From assembly GCA_039105265.1 (NCBI GenBank), contig JAPFFF010000014.1, positions 2,046,001 to 2,110,000 on the forward strand: DNA of 64,000 nt, written 5' to 3'. This DNA is from Tritrichomonas musculus. Lineage: Eukaryota > Parabasalia > Tritrichomonadida > Tritrichomonadidae. Each line of letters opens with the position of its first letter. Positions within the stretch are counted from its first letter, which is position 1. The notes under the pieces are model-generated. The model was not told the origin of the DNA. It ran no database searches and worked only from the letters and a program-made list of their open reading frames with translations. Of this stretch, positions 29,771-39,961 are shown piece after piece. The translations under genes and the position numbers were made by a program.

Positions 29771-29812
29771 ATTGAATTATCGCAAACTCACTAGGATTGT
29801 GTATAATACGGG
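29771..29812 (-). repeat. Right 42-bp TIR of the pogo-like element
   Basis: Inverse copy of 22370-22411. Its outer bases contribute the spurious tail of the interrupted hAT reading frame. Confidence 0.95.
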
Positions 29813-31236
29813 TAATTCAAAATATCATCTAACTGGCAATTTATTTGAGTTGGGATTTCTGTTATGTTTGGGTCCAATATTACTGAAGCTTTGAGATTCT
29901 TAGTAAAAATATTATCATTATAAAAAATTTCTGAGTTAATTGAATCAATTAAAGAACAGCAATTATCATGCCAGCAGCCATCATTATGTTTTATAGTAAA
30001 ATTGTATATTTCGTCTTGAATAAAACATATTGTAATAAGCATTTTAGATAGATATATTTCTTTAGATTCCAAGATTTTAAAATTTTCGGTTATTGTTTCA
30101 AAAAGTGGAATAATTTCTGATATCATAACAAAATCAGATTCCAAAATTTCTTTGTCTGGGTTGGGGACATATCTTTTCAAAATATGCTTATTTTCCCATT
30201 TTATTTTTTGAAAGTTCAAAATTGGCTTTTCAAACCTAGCCAGCTCTTTTATTTCTATTAAATGGGTAGCCCATCTGGTGTCACTTCCAATGGTAAAATT
30301 CCTCTTTTTTCCTAAATTTTCATACTCATGACCATGATGAAACATGTACTCATTCCAATTGGAATTAGAATGCATTATTGTAGCTATTGCATGAACTTTT
30401 TGAAGCCTTTCTACAGCTTTATTCCAAAAATCTTTGATCATCAAATGTAACAAATGAATAATGCATCTATCCCATTCAATATCTAGTAAAATAGATATTT
30501 TTTCCATGTCTTTTGCACCATCACTGGCAACTGAAAGCCATTTTTTCCTCTCTATCTGAAGTTTTTTCATTGTTTGTTTTATCATTTGGCTCATTTCTTC
30601 AGAGCCTAAAGTATAATCAGGAGTTTCTATCACTGAATTACCTAATGAATATCTTAAAACAACTCCAAGCATACGGACTCCTCGAGGATGACTCCAACCA
30701 TCACATTCTATTGTGACTTTTTTGGTATTTGCTATCTCTTCTTTGATATTTTGTTGAACCTTGAGTTTAATATCATTTATCATTGAGAGCACTGTAGGAT
30801 ATGATGGAAAGTTTGGAAATACTTCTTTTCCATCATTGCTGCATAAAGCAGATAGAGGTACATAATGGTTTATACAAAACAAAAGAATCATATAAATATT
30901 TTCTTTTGTTGAGTGAGGTGTTTCACTAAAACAATTACCTTGATAATGTCTACACAAATTCCCTCCATCACATGATCTAACTCTTAAGCACCTGACACAG
31001 AAAAATTTGGTAATTATAAATTTGTTGTTTTTAAAGCAAAGAATTTTCATAGCATTTTGATACTTTTTACTTTGTACCAGTCCTTGAAAGTTTTTGTCTT
31101 CCATTTCTTTTTTAGAGCAAATGCATAACTTTTCTGTTTTCTTATAAGTGTTTTTATCTTTAATATAAACATATGAATTTGAAAAGAGAAGATCTTCTTC
31201 TTGAGCAGTAGGAAACATTAAAAGTGAAATTAGCAT
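29813..31236 (-). CDS. hAT transposase, N-terminal and catalytic part (split by insertion)
   Basis: 474 codons up to the insertion point; a few further residues before a stop derive from the pogo-like TIR. The N-terminal quarter has Cys/His clusters (FFCVRCLRVRSCDGGNLCRH) that may form a zinc-binding domain. The RNase-H-like core shows TIECDGWSHPRG (first Asp), VASDGAKDMEK (second Asp), the CIIHLLHL C-x2-H motif and the TRWATHL Arg-Trp block, all typical of hAT. The C-terminal hATC domain is at 21950-22367, 7.4 kb away and in the same frame. The start may be the ATG at 31236 or the Met at residue 7. As split, this copy cannot make full-length transposase. Confidence 0.9.
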
Positions 31237-31400
31237 TTGTATTGAAAAGAATCATCAGTTGTATTGAAAGTGTCAGCATTTGTATTGAAAAGAATCATCA
31301 GTTGTATTGAAAGTGTCAGCATTTGTATTGAAAAGAATCATCAGTTGTATTGAAAGTGTCAGCATTTGTATTGAAAAGAATCATCAGTTGTATTGGTTAT
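31232..31400. repeat. 43-bp tandem repeat at the hAT gene start
   Basis: About four copies of GCATTTGTATTGAAAAGAAT plus CATCAGTTGTATTGAAAGTG plus 3 nt begin at the hAT start codon and run upstream of it. They may replace or derive from the hAT promoter or right subterminal region. Confidence 0.9.
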
Positions 31401-31439
31401 TTGAATTTCGAAATCATTTTTTAAAAATCAATTAATGAT

Positions 31440-33930
31440 CTACAAAGAAGCAACTCTGGATGTATTGGTGCGTCAGCAAATACAACTTAGACCAAATAAT
31501 TTTTAAACACAGGATTTAAATTCATATTTAAAAGAAAACAAAGAGCAAATACTATCTATATGTAATAATATCGGGAGAAAATTTATGAAGAAAGACCAAT
31601 CATTTCAGAAATTAAGACAAATTCAAATATTAAAAAAGGTCCATCTAAGAGTTGGAAGCATTACGGAGTGCAAGAAATGGATGTATTGCCCCTTGAGGCA
31701 ATCCAGAAGATGAAGCTGCATTGTTCTGCTTCATGGTGTTTGACATCTGAGTGATGAACGCATTTCGAGGAGGAAAAAAGGGCCTTATTGCCTTTTTGGT
31801 AATATATCAGCAGGTAGTTGAATTAAATGAAGTGAAGTTAAAAAAACGCTTAAAAAGGCCCCAATTTGTTTTTCAGAATAAATTGAAGAATTAGAATGAA
31901 TTGAATTGGAAATTATGCTCTTTTGAACAAAAACTCTAATGAAAGATTAGAACATTTGGGATTGATCTTGATTTTATGCTCGGTTGAACAAAAACTCTAA
32001 TGAAAAAGAGAACATTTACGGATAATGTTCAAGATCCAAATTATCCACCTCCACATGCACATACAATAAAACTAAGACGTCAGCCATTCGAAAAAGAAGA
32101 AACTGACATAAATGATAAATTCATTGAGTGCTAAATACAGATATAAGCTAAGGATATAATAAACGAAGGAACTTTCAAAGTCATGCTTATGATCATTGAA
32201 ATAAGCGAATTTAATGATATAGATTATGAAAAGAATTATGTTAATATTAATATCTAAAATGGAGCCATATCGAACTATGAGGGAACAAAGAACTTTCCAA
32301 CTGCATCTCTCCAAATCAAAATTAACATTATAGATAATCCAATGAAGAATAGAGTTAGTGGAATTAGCATCAAAAATAACATAGAGATACAAAGTATGAT
32401 GTTTACAATAAATGATTTGGCATATATGAGTGATAATGATGCACTTAATAATAAGGTTGAACAAATAGAAGAACACTCACATACAAACGACGAAACAATA
32501 GAAAAAATAATGAATACTTATCTCACTGCTAATGAAAAAAATTAGGCTGTAGATTTGCTCAAAAGCAGAATCGAGACATTAGAGGCTAAGAATACGAGTT
32601 CAAAGACTATTTTTGCCTCTTTTGAAGCCAGAATTGCTGCTCTTGAAAATCTTCCACTTGATTGGAAAAACGATTATTCTTCTTTTATTTAGAACATTAC
32701 TGAAACTCATTTGAAATATTTTAGATACAATTCTGTTGATAACATTTTTCAAATAGAAGACAACACCGCGGAAGGAGAACCAGTTGCAGATGGCGAATAT
32801 TTGAAGAATTCTTCAAGAGTATGTTGATATCAATCAACCAGGCATGCCAGAATTTTGAAAGCACATTCTTGATGAATTAATCAATTATTATGTTCCTTCC
32901 CTTTAAACTTCAGCAAGTTCTCATATTTCAGAAATTGAAGAAATTAAGTCGTTTTCACCTAAAAAGCTTTCATCTAAACCGCCTTCAAAAAAAACATCAC
33001 CTAAAAAACCTTATCCAAAGTATGAACCTAAACACAAATTTAATGAATCAGCACCTCCTCAAATGACAAAACAATTACATCAAGCAAAACTATATGATAA
33101 TAGAGTTCCTGCATCAAACAATGACTAACATATTCATGATGATATGGATACTAACAATACTGATTTTGACACTACTGAGAAAGGTCAAACTCTTGATGAT
33201 TCTGCCATAAAAACTTATCATTATCATTTAGATAATAAGAGAAAAAGAAATGGAAAAGATAAACGAAAAATTTGAGTTTTACCTAATTTCACTTTTGAGT
33301 AATTCTCTAATTTATATGATATTGCAATGTATGAGTATGAGCAAGCAGAACAGAGACATATCACATGGGAAGATAAGCCAATTGAACATAATGTTTTAGC
33401 TAGTATTCATCCAGAATTATCCCAGCAACCATTAAAAAAGCATTATGATTTTATTCTATGACAACAATATTATCACAAATAATCAAAAAATCAAGATAAT
33501 GAAGCTGATGATGGACATTGGGTGTTATTCATTATCGATATTAAGAACAGAAATATCACTTTTTATGAACCAGCAAAGAATGAATATCTGGATTGTGTAG
33601 AAATTATTCACTATATAGTCAGAAAAATATGACTTGCAACATATGATGACCCAGCTTCAATATAAAAAGTTTCATTCACAAAAGAGCTCTTTTGATTATA
33701 GACTCTTTGTAGCTGAATTTACAGCTCAATGGTTATCTGGCAAAGACATCACAAAATTAAATTCTCTCAAAAAGATATAAGAAAAATTTGAAAGAAATTG
33801 AGAGATACCATTCAACAATATGCTGAAAATGTTCAAATTAGGAAAAAGAAACATCAGAAGAGGAAACCATACAAAAAGCTTAAAATATATGAAATACGGC
33901 AAGGTTCTTAAACTCAGTTTTTAAATTTTC
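31440..33930 (+). pseudogene. Polinton-like coding remains, including a cysteine-protease-like piece
   Basis: Scattered plus-strand stretches with coding character: a Lys/Pro/Ser-rich part around 32940-33060, and around 33500-33620 a segment resembling the adenain/Ulp1-type cysteine protease of Polintons (with the local sequence GHWVLFIID). The set is broken in many places and is a fossil of the element bounded by the outer TIRs. Nothing here could be expressed as a working protein. Confidence 0.5.
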
Positions 33931-34090
33931 ACGTATAAATTTTATTCCTTTCAATATTTTCTGAACCTTTCAAAAAAACCGTCTAATATAACGTGAACTT
34001 TTTTTTTTATTCTTATACCATATCTATCAAAAATTCAATTAAAAATAATATGTAAACTATTTAAAAAAAATAAACCATTTAAAAAGTTTA

Positions 34091-35133
34091 TTAATTGAGA
34101 TTTGTTCGATATTTATCATGTTCCTTGTGAACTTCAGACCAAAGTGTGTTTAAACATTGTCCATCATGCCTGGCACATACTGTACATCGTGCGTGAAAAG
34201 AAGAATAATGAGAATGAATAATGCTTTTTGGTATTGATTCTCATTCATATTTGAGTCTATTGAATAATTCATCAGTGTTTGAAAAAGTTTGGTTTTCTAA
34301 CATATGTTTTAAATAATGCCACAACTGTTCTATCGGGCTCAGATCTGGCGATTTGGTCCGCCAATTTAAATATACTGGAAACTTTTTGAGAAGAGCATCT
34401 TTTGTGAAAGCCGACCGATGGCAGGGCGCATTGTCTTGCTGAAAAATGTAGTTTGTGCCAAAAGTATCATTCAAATTTTTAACGATTCCATTGTTAATTA
34501 ATAAATTACAATAGGCTTCTGAGTTAAGCCTTCCTTTCACTCGCAACAACTCTGTTCGATATCCGCCCGGCCCAATGCCTGCCCAGACCATAACGGTTTT
34601 CGGTTTTTTTCAGCATTATATAAAGATAAGGGTGGATGATGCCCACGACGCCTACATATTCCTGGCTTGTGACAATCAATTTCAACGGTTGATTCGTCTG
34701 TTATTATGATATTTGGAACTTGGTTTGGCTCAAAGCCGGAAATAAAAGAACAAAAAAACTTTCTTCTTGCAAAATGCTCTTCTTTCATTGAAGGAACTGG
34801 CGTTTTTTTCATGTATTTTATCGCATCATCGTTTAAAATGCATTTTATAGTAGACTTTGATAGGTCAAAATCAAAAGAAGCATTTTTCAATGTTGTCTCG
34901 CCATCGTAATCAAAAACACCTATTACTGCCTGTTTAACATCGTCAAATATAGTTGGTGGTCTGCCTCGTTTGATCTCAAGCTGCGGCTTTGCTTCATACC
35001 TATGCCAGAAGCTTCTTATTGTTGATTCGTTGAACCCAGTTAATCTTGATATCGAGATCCATCTAGGTCCTAATTGATCGTAAAATCTGATTATTGAGAC
35101 TTTGTCATCGTTTGATAGTGTTTTGTATGTCAT
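34091..35133 (-). pseudogene. Tc1/mariner DD34E transposase, inactivated
   Basis: Reading from the ATG at 35133, residues 1-165 carry the paired helix-turn-helix region (LSNDDKVSIIRFYDQLGPRW, GRPPTIFDD) and the first catalytic Asp (IIITDEST). The frame then shifts at a run of seven A on the minus strand (about 34604-34610); the downstream frame holds MVWAGIGPGG, the second Asp (FQQDNAPCH) and the Glu (SPDLSPIEQLW), a 34-residue spacing. A TGA at 34241-34243 interrupts what would continue to 34091. There are two disabling changes in otherwise well-preserved sequence, so death is fairly recent. Its terminal repeats could not be identified. Confidence 0.88.
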
Positions 35134-35243
35134 TGCAAAATAACCAAAAATTCAATAAAACCGTTGAATATTTATCAGAATTTATTTATCTTCAATTCAA
35201 AATATTTTGTTTTAATTTTTCTGAGAATAAAAATTTTCTTATA

Positions 35244-36514
35244 GTGGAATTAATGTCGGTTGAACTCTGAATTCAATGGAAATTTACGGTTTTATAATGG
35301 TCATAAATTTCTTATGAATAAAATATTAATGAAAATGCCAATTGATCAAAGATATGAATGTATTCGGTCAACATACAATCGACTCGGAAAAAATATGTCA
35401 CTTTCTATGCAAATTTTACAAGTTTCAAAAAATACAATATATAATGCTATCAACATTACAAATCCACAGCCAAGAATTTATGAGCTTAAATTAAAGGAAG
35501 AACATAAAACATACATTCATGCGAAAACTATTGAAAATCCACACATTTCAGGTGAAGAATTGGCACATCAACTTTTTGAATTCTTTGGATTAAAGGTTTC
35601 TGACACTACATTAAACAATTATAGAAATAAAATCATGCAATTTCGTCAACCGATTAGATCTGTTTATATATCAGAGCAAGCCGCAGAAAAGAGATTTTTA
35701 TTTACTGATTATCATTTAAAAAATAATACAAATTTTTTAAATACAGTTTTTACTGATGAGTCCTGGTTTGTTTTAGGGCGTAATTCAAAATGGGTTTGGG
35801 TGGATAAAACCCAAATTACAGATAAAGTTTTACAAAAAAAGCAAGCACATGCTCCTAAGGTAATGATTTGGGGAGGTATAGCGCATGGTTATAAAACTGA
35901 TCTCATCATAATTGATGGGAACGTTAATACCGAAACCTATATCGATCAAATTATTTTTGGTAGCAATATGATTGAAACCGCCGATAAAAAATTTGGTATA
36001 GGGCATTGGACGTTTATGCAAGACAATGCACGGCCACATGTCTCGAAAGAGACATTGGCCGTTTTAAAAGAATTGGAAATTGATGTTCTTCCAAATTGGC
36101 CTCCATACAGCCCCGATTTGAACATAATCGAGGTTGTATGGGCCATTATGGAAAAGCGCGTCGAAATGAGACAACCCAAAACGATGGATGAATTGATTAA
36201 TGTAATTAAAGATGTTTGGGATAATTTGACCTGGCAGACAATCAATGGCCTTGTTAATGGCATTACCGATCGTTTGAAAAAAGTGCATGAAAATCCAAGG
36301 CAAACATTAAATTATTATTCCATTTTGCGAGATATCGAAAATTAAAATACCAAACTTTTTGAATAAAAATTTTATTTTTCAATTAAAATTAACTTTTTGA
36401 ACCGACAAGTGTTGGTTGAACTTTTAATTCAATTTAATTCTGAGTATAAAAAATATAAAAAATAGAATTTTTAGCTTTTTCAAAAAAACCGAGTTCAACC
36501 GACATTAATTCCAC
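35244..36514 (+). mobile_element. Intact 1271-bp Tc1/mariner element
   Basis: Perfect 24-bp TIRs begin GTGGAATTAATGTCGGTTGA at 35244 and are mirrored to 36514. TA flanks both ends (35242-35243, 36515-36516). A partial copy of the TIR in the same orientation as the left end (TGTTGGTTGAACTTTTAATT) lies subterminally at about 36409. It carries one uninterrupted transposase. Perfect TIRs and an intact ORF point to recent insertion and possible activity. Confidence 0.95.
35314..36345 (+). CDS. Tc1/mariner transposase, DDE type, intact
   Basis: 343 aa from the ATG at 35314; the frame is open from 35260, but that extension lies partly in the TIR and lacks an ATG. The N-terminal helix-turn-helix part includes LGKNMSLSMQILQVSKNTIY. 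Catalytic residues sit in TVFTDESWFV (D), TFMQDNARPHV (D) and PDLNIIEVVW (E). The last two are separated by 35 residues, so DD35E rather than the DD34E of the neighbouring dead copy; the two are different families. It cuts and pastes the element via its 24-bp TIRs into TA sites. Confidence 0.95.
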   Translation: MNKILMKMPIDQRYECIRSTYNRLGKNMSLSMQILQVSKNTIYNAINITNPQPRIYELKLKEEHKTYIHAKTIENPHISGEELAHQLFEFFGLKVSDTTLNNYRNKIMQFRQPIRSVYISEQAAEKRFLFTDYHLKNNTNFLNTVFTDESWFVLGRNSKWVWVDKTQITDKVLQKKQAHAPKVMIWGGIAHGYKTDLIIIDGNVNTETYIDQIIFGSNMIETADKKFGIGHWTFMQDNARPHVSKETLAVLKELEIDVLPNWPPYSPDLNIIEVVWAIMEKRVEMRQPKTMDELINVIKDVWDNLTWQTINGLVNGITDRLKKVHENPRQTLNYYSILRDIEN

Positions 36515-36559
36515 TATAGAAAAAAATTGAATAAGCGTGAAAATTTTCGAATTGAGTTT

Positions 36560-36677
36560 ACTAAATCAAAGAAAAAAATTTTTTGAGTGAAGTCTCACAA
36601 AAAGTTCATAAATTGAGTCAAAACAAAAAATATCCACACGAGCAGCAAAATGGAGTGGGTTCTTGACGGACCGATAG
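36560..36677 (-). repeat. Right terminal inverted repeat of the fossil element
   Basis: Mirror of 21531-21665, with small insertions and substitutions between the arms. It lies 190 bp from the end of the Noc2 gene. Confidence 0.75.
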
Positions 36678-36867
36678 GGAATTTAAGAGTTCATGCCATT
36701 TTTTATGCTACTTCAAAATGGCACGACGGTGAAAGATTAAACAGCTTAATTTAAATATAGTATTAATAGTAATTATATAATAAATACAAATTAAAAAGAA
36801 ATAAGAAGTTTGCAAGTTCTATAATATTAATAGATTTTAATTAATTAATAAATAAAAAAATATATAT

Positions 36868-38358
36868 TTACACATCATCAGCTGTAGCAACTTCAGCTGT
36901 AATACCTGTGCCATCATCAATTTTAGTTTTTATGTTTTGTTCTTCTTTCATCTTTCTCTTTTTCTCTTCAATATTTGACTGTCTGACTAATGTATCTTTC
37001 AATGGAGTTGGTGAATTCTGTTCTATCGTTTCTTTCCACTGTGTAATTTGTTCTTGTCTAGTAGACCATTCAATTCCTCTCTTCAAATTAACCAAAGTTT
37101 TAGATTGTTCAGATATCTGATTTAAAAGAAATTTGACTTCAAAAGATAGTTTAGTTTTTGTAGCTACAATTGCTGCCAAATGCTCTTTTATAGGCATTAT
37201 GTATTCTGGAAAAGCTATTGATTCACAATTTGAAAGCAAGTTAGCGAAAAATATTCTTTTTAAATGTTCAATAGCACCATGGCAAAACTCATATGTTAAA
37301 ATCTGAGGTGATCTTAGTTCTGTATCCCAATTAAATTTTGAACCTGGTTTACAATTTGAACTACATATAAATTGAATTGAATCAGTAGCCCAACAAAGAA
37401 TTGGTTCAAAAACTTCGAATGATTGAGAAAGTTGATTCAAAATATTTGCAATTCGAATTTGGAAAGGTAAATATGTTTTAATGGGGAAATGTCTTAAGAA
37501 AGAAGTTAAAATAAGAAATACTGGATAAATAAGTCTTCTTTCATTTGTTTCAATCATATACTGAGAAATTAACTTTAAAGTTGCTAATGTTCTCCAAGAG
37601 ATCATTGATTTATCGGACTTTTCCATTGTATCAATAAGTTCTGATGAAAGTCTTTTCACTAAGCTCTTTACATATGGAAGAACTTCGTCCTTATGATCAA
37701 GATAAAAATTCAAAATCGAAGGAAGTAAAGATTCAATTGCATCCTGTTCGTTTAATTTGGTTAATTCTGAATATTGCATTTGAAGAACAGTAGTTCCAAG
37801 AGTTTCATCACTTAATAATTCCCCAAATAGAGGATAAATAGAATTTCGATATGATTCTTTGGCTAAACCCAATTTAGATGCATCTATAAAAGCTTTTTTC
37901 AATACCTTTTCATCGACAAATTTTCTTGTTGAAGCTATACTCTTGCAATAAATGTCAAATAGATCTGCATCTTTTTTGAATTTTTCAAAAGAATCTAGAA
38001 TACCAGCAGACAGAGTTTCAAGGAGATGATCGACTTTTTCTCTTTTAGTAGATCCTTCTTTACTTTCATTATGAAGATCAAGAAGTTTTGGCACTAGTTT
38101 AGGTAAAAGAGACAAAAGTGGGGATTGTTCTAAATCTTCTTCTGCTGTAAAATTAGTTTTATATCCAAGAAATCCAATTATAACATCAACTGCTTGTGCA
38201 AGTTGTATTGGATTTTCCGATTCGATTCCTTCCTTTAGAGAAGTGATTAATTCATTATCAATAACAATAAGTTCGCCTACTTCTTCTTCTTCTTCAGCAT
38301 CATTTTCTTCATCATACTCAGGTATATCTTCTTCTTCAAAGTCTCTAATTCCAGACAT
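36868..38358 (-). CDS. NOC2: Noc2-like nucleolar ribosome-biogenesis protein
   Basis: 496 aa. An acidic N-terminus (DEENDAEEEEEVGELIVIDN) precedes an all-helical core with Noc2-family blocks: SIYPLFGELL, ISWRTLATLKLISQYM, LIYPVFLILTSFLRHFPIKT and YLPFQIRIANILNQLSQSFE, followed by the ending with a W-x2-x2-Q-x2-Q-W segment (WSTRQEQITQWKE). Noc2 pairs with Noc1 or Noc3 to move pre-60S particles from nucleolus to nucleoplasm. It is shorter than yeast Noc2 (about 700 aa), with trimmed tails. A lysine-rich C-terminus (EEKKRKMKEEQNIKTK) fits nucleolar location. An Inr-like TCATTT lies 13 nt before the ATG, supporting the start. Confidence 0.8.
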   Translation of the reverse strand: MSGIRDFEEEDIPEYDEENDAEEEEEVGELIVIDNELITSLKEGIESENPIQLAQAVDVIIGFLGYKTNFTAEEDLEQSPLLSLLPKLVPKLLDLHNESKEGSTKREKVDHLLETLSAGILDSFEKFKKDADLFDIYCKSIASTRKFVDEKVLKKAFIDASKLGLAKESYRNSIYPLFGELLSDETLGTTVLQMQYSELTKLNEQDAIESLLPSILNFYLDHKDEVLPYVKSLVKRLSSELIDTMEKSDKSMISWRTLATLKLISQYMIETNERRLIYPVFLILTSFLRHFPIKTYLPFQIRIANILNQLSQSFEVFEPILCWATDSIQFICSSNCKPGSKFNWDTELRSPQILTYEFCHGAIEHLKRIFFANLLSNCESIAFPEYIMPIKEHLAAIVATKTKLSFEVKFLLNQISEQSKTLVNLKRGIEWSTRQEQITQWKETIEQNSPTPLKDTLVRQSNIEEKKRKMKEEQNIKTKIDDGTGITAEVATADDV

Positions 38359-39035
38359 TTAATTAGATGGAAAATGAAAAATCTTGATTGTGAACTTTTT
38401 CAATTTATCGACCAAATCATAGAATCAAAAAAAATCTCTGCAAGTCTCACCTTGAAATTTTCTTAAATTTTAAAAGATTAAATCGATAATTATTTTGTTG
38501 GTTATTTGTGTGCTGATTTGTTTCAAAGTGCCTAATTAAAATCCCATTGGATTATAAATCTTTGTGTTCGTAGTATTTTGACTTCAACACTATATGTCGA
38601 TGATTTAATTGTAGAATGTGGTTAAATTATAAAGCTTACGTAAGCTATTGTATTCTTTGACAGTATTAAAATTAAGTATCATTATAACATTTACTTAATA
38701 TTTGGCATTTCTATGTATTTTATTTTCAATAATATATATTTAAAATATTTAAAATGCTGTTTGAGATTCATGCCCAAAAGTTATTGAAGGGAGAGAAGGT
38801 AAAATCTTTTATATCATCATTATTCAAACTTCACAAAATTTTTGCAAAGATATTATCAATTTCTATGAATCCAACATATAAATTTCTTATTAAAGTAATA
38901 TAACAAATATAAAAATAATTCTAAATGATATTTTTTACATAAAAATAATTTTTTTTATTGAAGATTCTGAAATATAAAGATTTTAAATTATTATTCAATA
39001 AATGATCAAATATACTCTCAACAGCTTATAAATAA
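38359..39035. other. Divergent intergenic region Noc2/Acinus-like
   Basis: 677 bp between divergent starts, presumed to hold both promoters. Beyond the Noc2 Inr-like box nothing distinctive is seen. Confidence 0.6.
38372..38377 (-). promoter_or_regulatory. Inr-like element of the Noc2 gene
   Basis: Minus-strand TCATTT, a match to TCAYTW, ends 13 nt upstream of the ATG at 38358, within the usual distance in trichomonads. Confidence 0.5.
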
Positions 39036-39602
39036 ATGAGTTGGAGCTATCTATTAGAAACTGAAAACCTAACTCGTGAACAACTTAGAAAATGTAATGT
39101 TAGTGAATTACAGAACATTTTAAACCAACTTAGTTTACCATCAAACGGAAAAAAGCACGAATTAGTAGAAAGATTATTTCAATTTTGGCAATCAATTCAA
39201 ACGCCTGCTCCAACTTCAAGCAAACCTGCTGAACACGTTAATCCAACCACATCGCTCAGTTTTACTCTGCCATTAATTACAGATATTGTTAAATTTCGAG
39301 CAAAATTAGAAATGTTCGGGCCTATTGTAATAATGCTCTTTGATCCATCAGAAAATACATGTTATGTTTCCTTTCGAACCCTAGAATCTGCTGAGCAATT
39401 ATACGATAATTATCAAGATCTTGATATAGAAAATGCGACATATATAGCAGACAACGAAGTTGAAAAAAAATCAAAGCAATTGCAGCTTCTTGCTGAAAAC
39501 ATGCAATCGCACAATGCTATTCAAAAAACATTTCGAAAAACTAATTTTGAGCCAAGATTATTTTGGTGCCCATGCAGTACTCCATGTTATCAAGAGCAAT
39601 GA
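39036..39602 (+). CDS. Acinus-like SAP-RRM protein with RSB motif
   Basis: 188 aa. A SAP DNA/RNA-binding motif occupies residues about 9-50 (LTREQLRKCNVSELQNILNQ, then KKHELVERLFQFW). An RRM-like fold follows at about 68-140 (VKFRAKLEMFGPIVIMLF, NTCYVSFRTLESAEQLYDNY). The C-terminus reads IQKTFRKTNFEPRLFWCPCS, closely matching the RNPS1-SAP18-binding motif of Acinus (FRKTK-x-x-P-x-I-Y-W-x-P). SAP, RRM and RSB in this order define Acinus, a scaffold of the ASAP complex on spliced mRNA; the protein here is minimal. The finding matters in a lineage with few introns. The start is the first ATG, and all domains are complete. Confidence 0.78.
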   Translation: MSWSYLLETENLTREQLRKCNVSELQNILNQLSLPSNGKKHELVERLFQFWQSIQTPAPTSSKPAEHVNPTTSLSFTLPLITDIVKFRAKLEMFGPIVIMLFDPSENTCYVSFRTLESAEQLYDNYQDLDIENATYIADNEVEKKSKQLQLLAENMQSHNAIQKTFRKTNFEPRLFWCPCSTPCYQEQ

Positions 39603-39961
39603 TTCTTTCTTTTTTTTCTGTATAAATGTTGTAAATATTAATAAAATATATATTATGTTTTTCATTATTAATTAAAAAATTTTTAATATTCACGTTTTTA
39701 TTTGCATAATCGCATTTTCATTTACATATTTGCAATATTAAATGCTCCTATTGGTATAATTTGGGATGCGGATAATCATATTTCAGGATTAAAAAAAATT
39801 TACGACTAAACTCAAATATTAAGGGAAAAAATTAAAAATAAAAAATTAAAAATGTATAAGACTTTTTCAATATATTTGCAAAGAGTTGAGTAATAAATTG
39901 GAATTTATATTTAGTTTAGATCGAAATTATAAAAAGAAGAATTTGTAGTAAATAATGATTT

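Larger units (their letters stand above)
22370..29812 (+). mobile_element. 7443-bp pogo-like (Tc1/mariner superfamily) transposon
   Basis: The TIRs are 42 bp with one mismatch: the left begins CCCGTATTGTACACAATCC at 22370 and the right is its inverse, ending at 29812. TA flanks both sides (22368-22369 and 29813-29814). In order it contains a ~2.9-kb minisatellite, a BRCT/Myb protein (25583-27274), a DDE/D transposase (27287-28312) and a ~1.46-kb noncoding right arm with 52-bp tandem repeats. Both genes are open, the TIRs are nearly identical and the target gene is otherwise undamaged, so insertion is recent and the element may be active. It is unusually large for a pogo-type element. Confidence 0.92.
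21531..36677. mobile_element. Polinton/Maverick-like fossil enclosing nested transposons
   Basis: Inverted terminal repeats bound the region: CTGTCAAGAACCCACTC near 21541 is mirrored by GAGTGGGTTCTTGACGGACC near 36653. Homology continues inward for about 100-150 bp with clear divergence, so the copy is old. Coding remains on the plus strand at about 31440-33900 include a cysteine-protease-like piece of the Polinton type. The element is broken, with many breaks, and most of the expected gene set is missing. hAT, pogo-like and two Tc1/mariner elements have inserted inside it and make up most of its present ~15.1 kb. No target duplication was recognised. Polinton is the best family guess, from the long TIRs and the protease. 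Confidence 0.5.

Noticed and set aside
31500-31520. TTTAAACACAG as a second intron acceptor
   Set aside because: It is inside fossil element sequence with no donor or coding frame to join.
32072-32476. 134-codon minus-strand frame rich in Ile, Tyr and Leu
   Set aside because: It lies antisense to the fossil coding remains and shows only A/T-driven residues.
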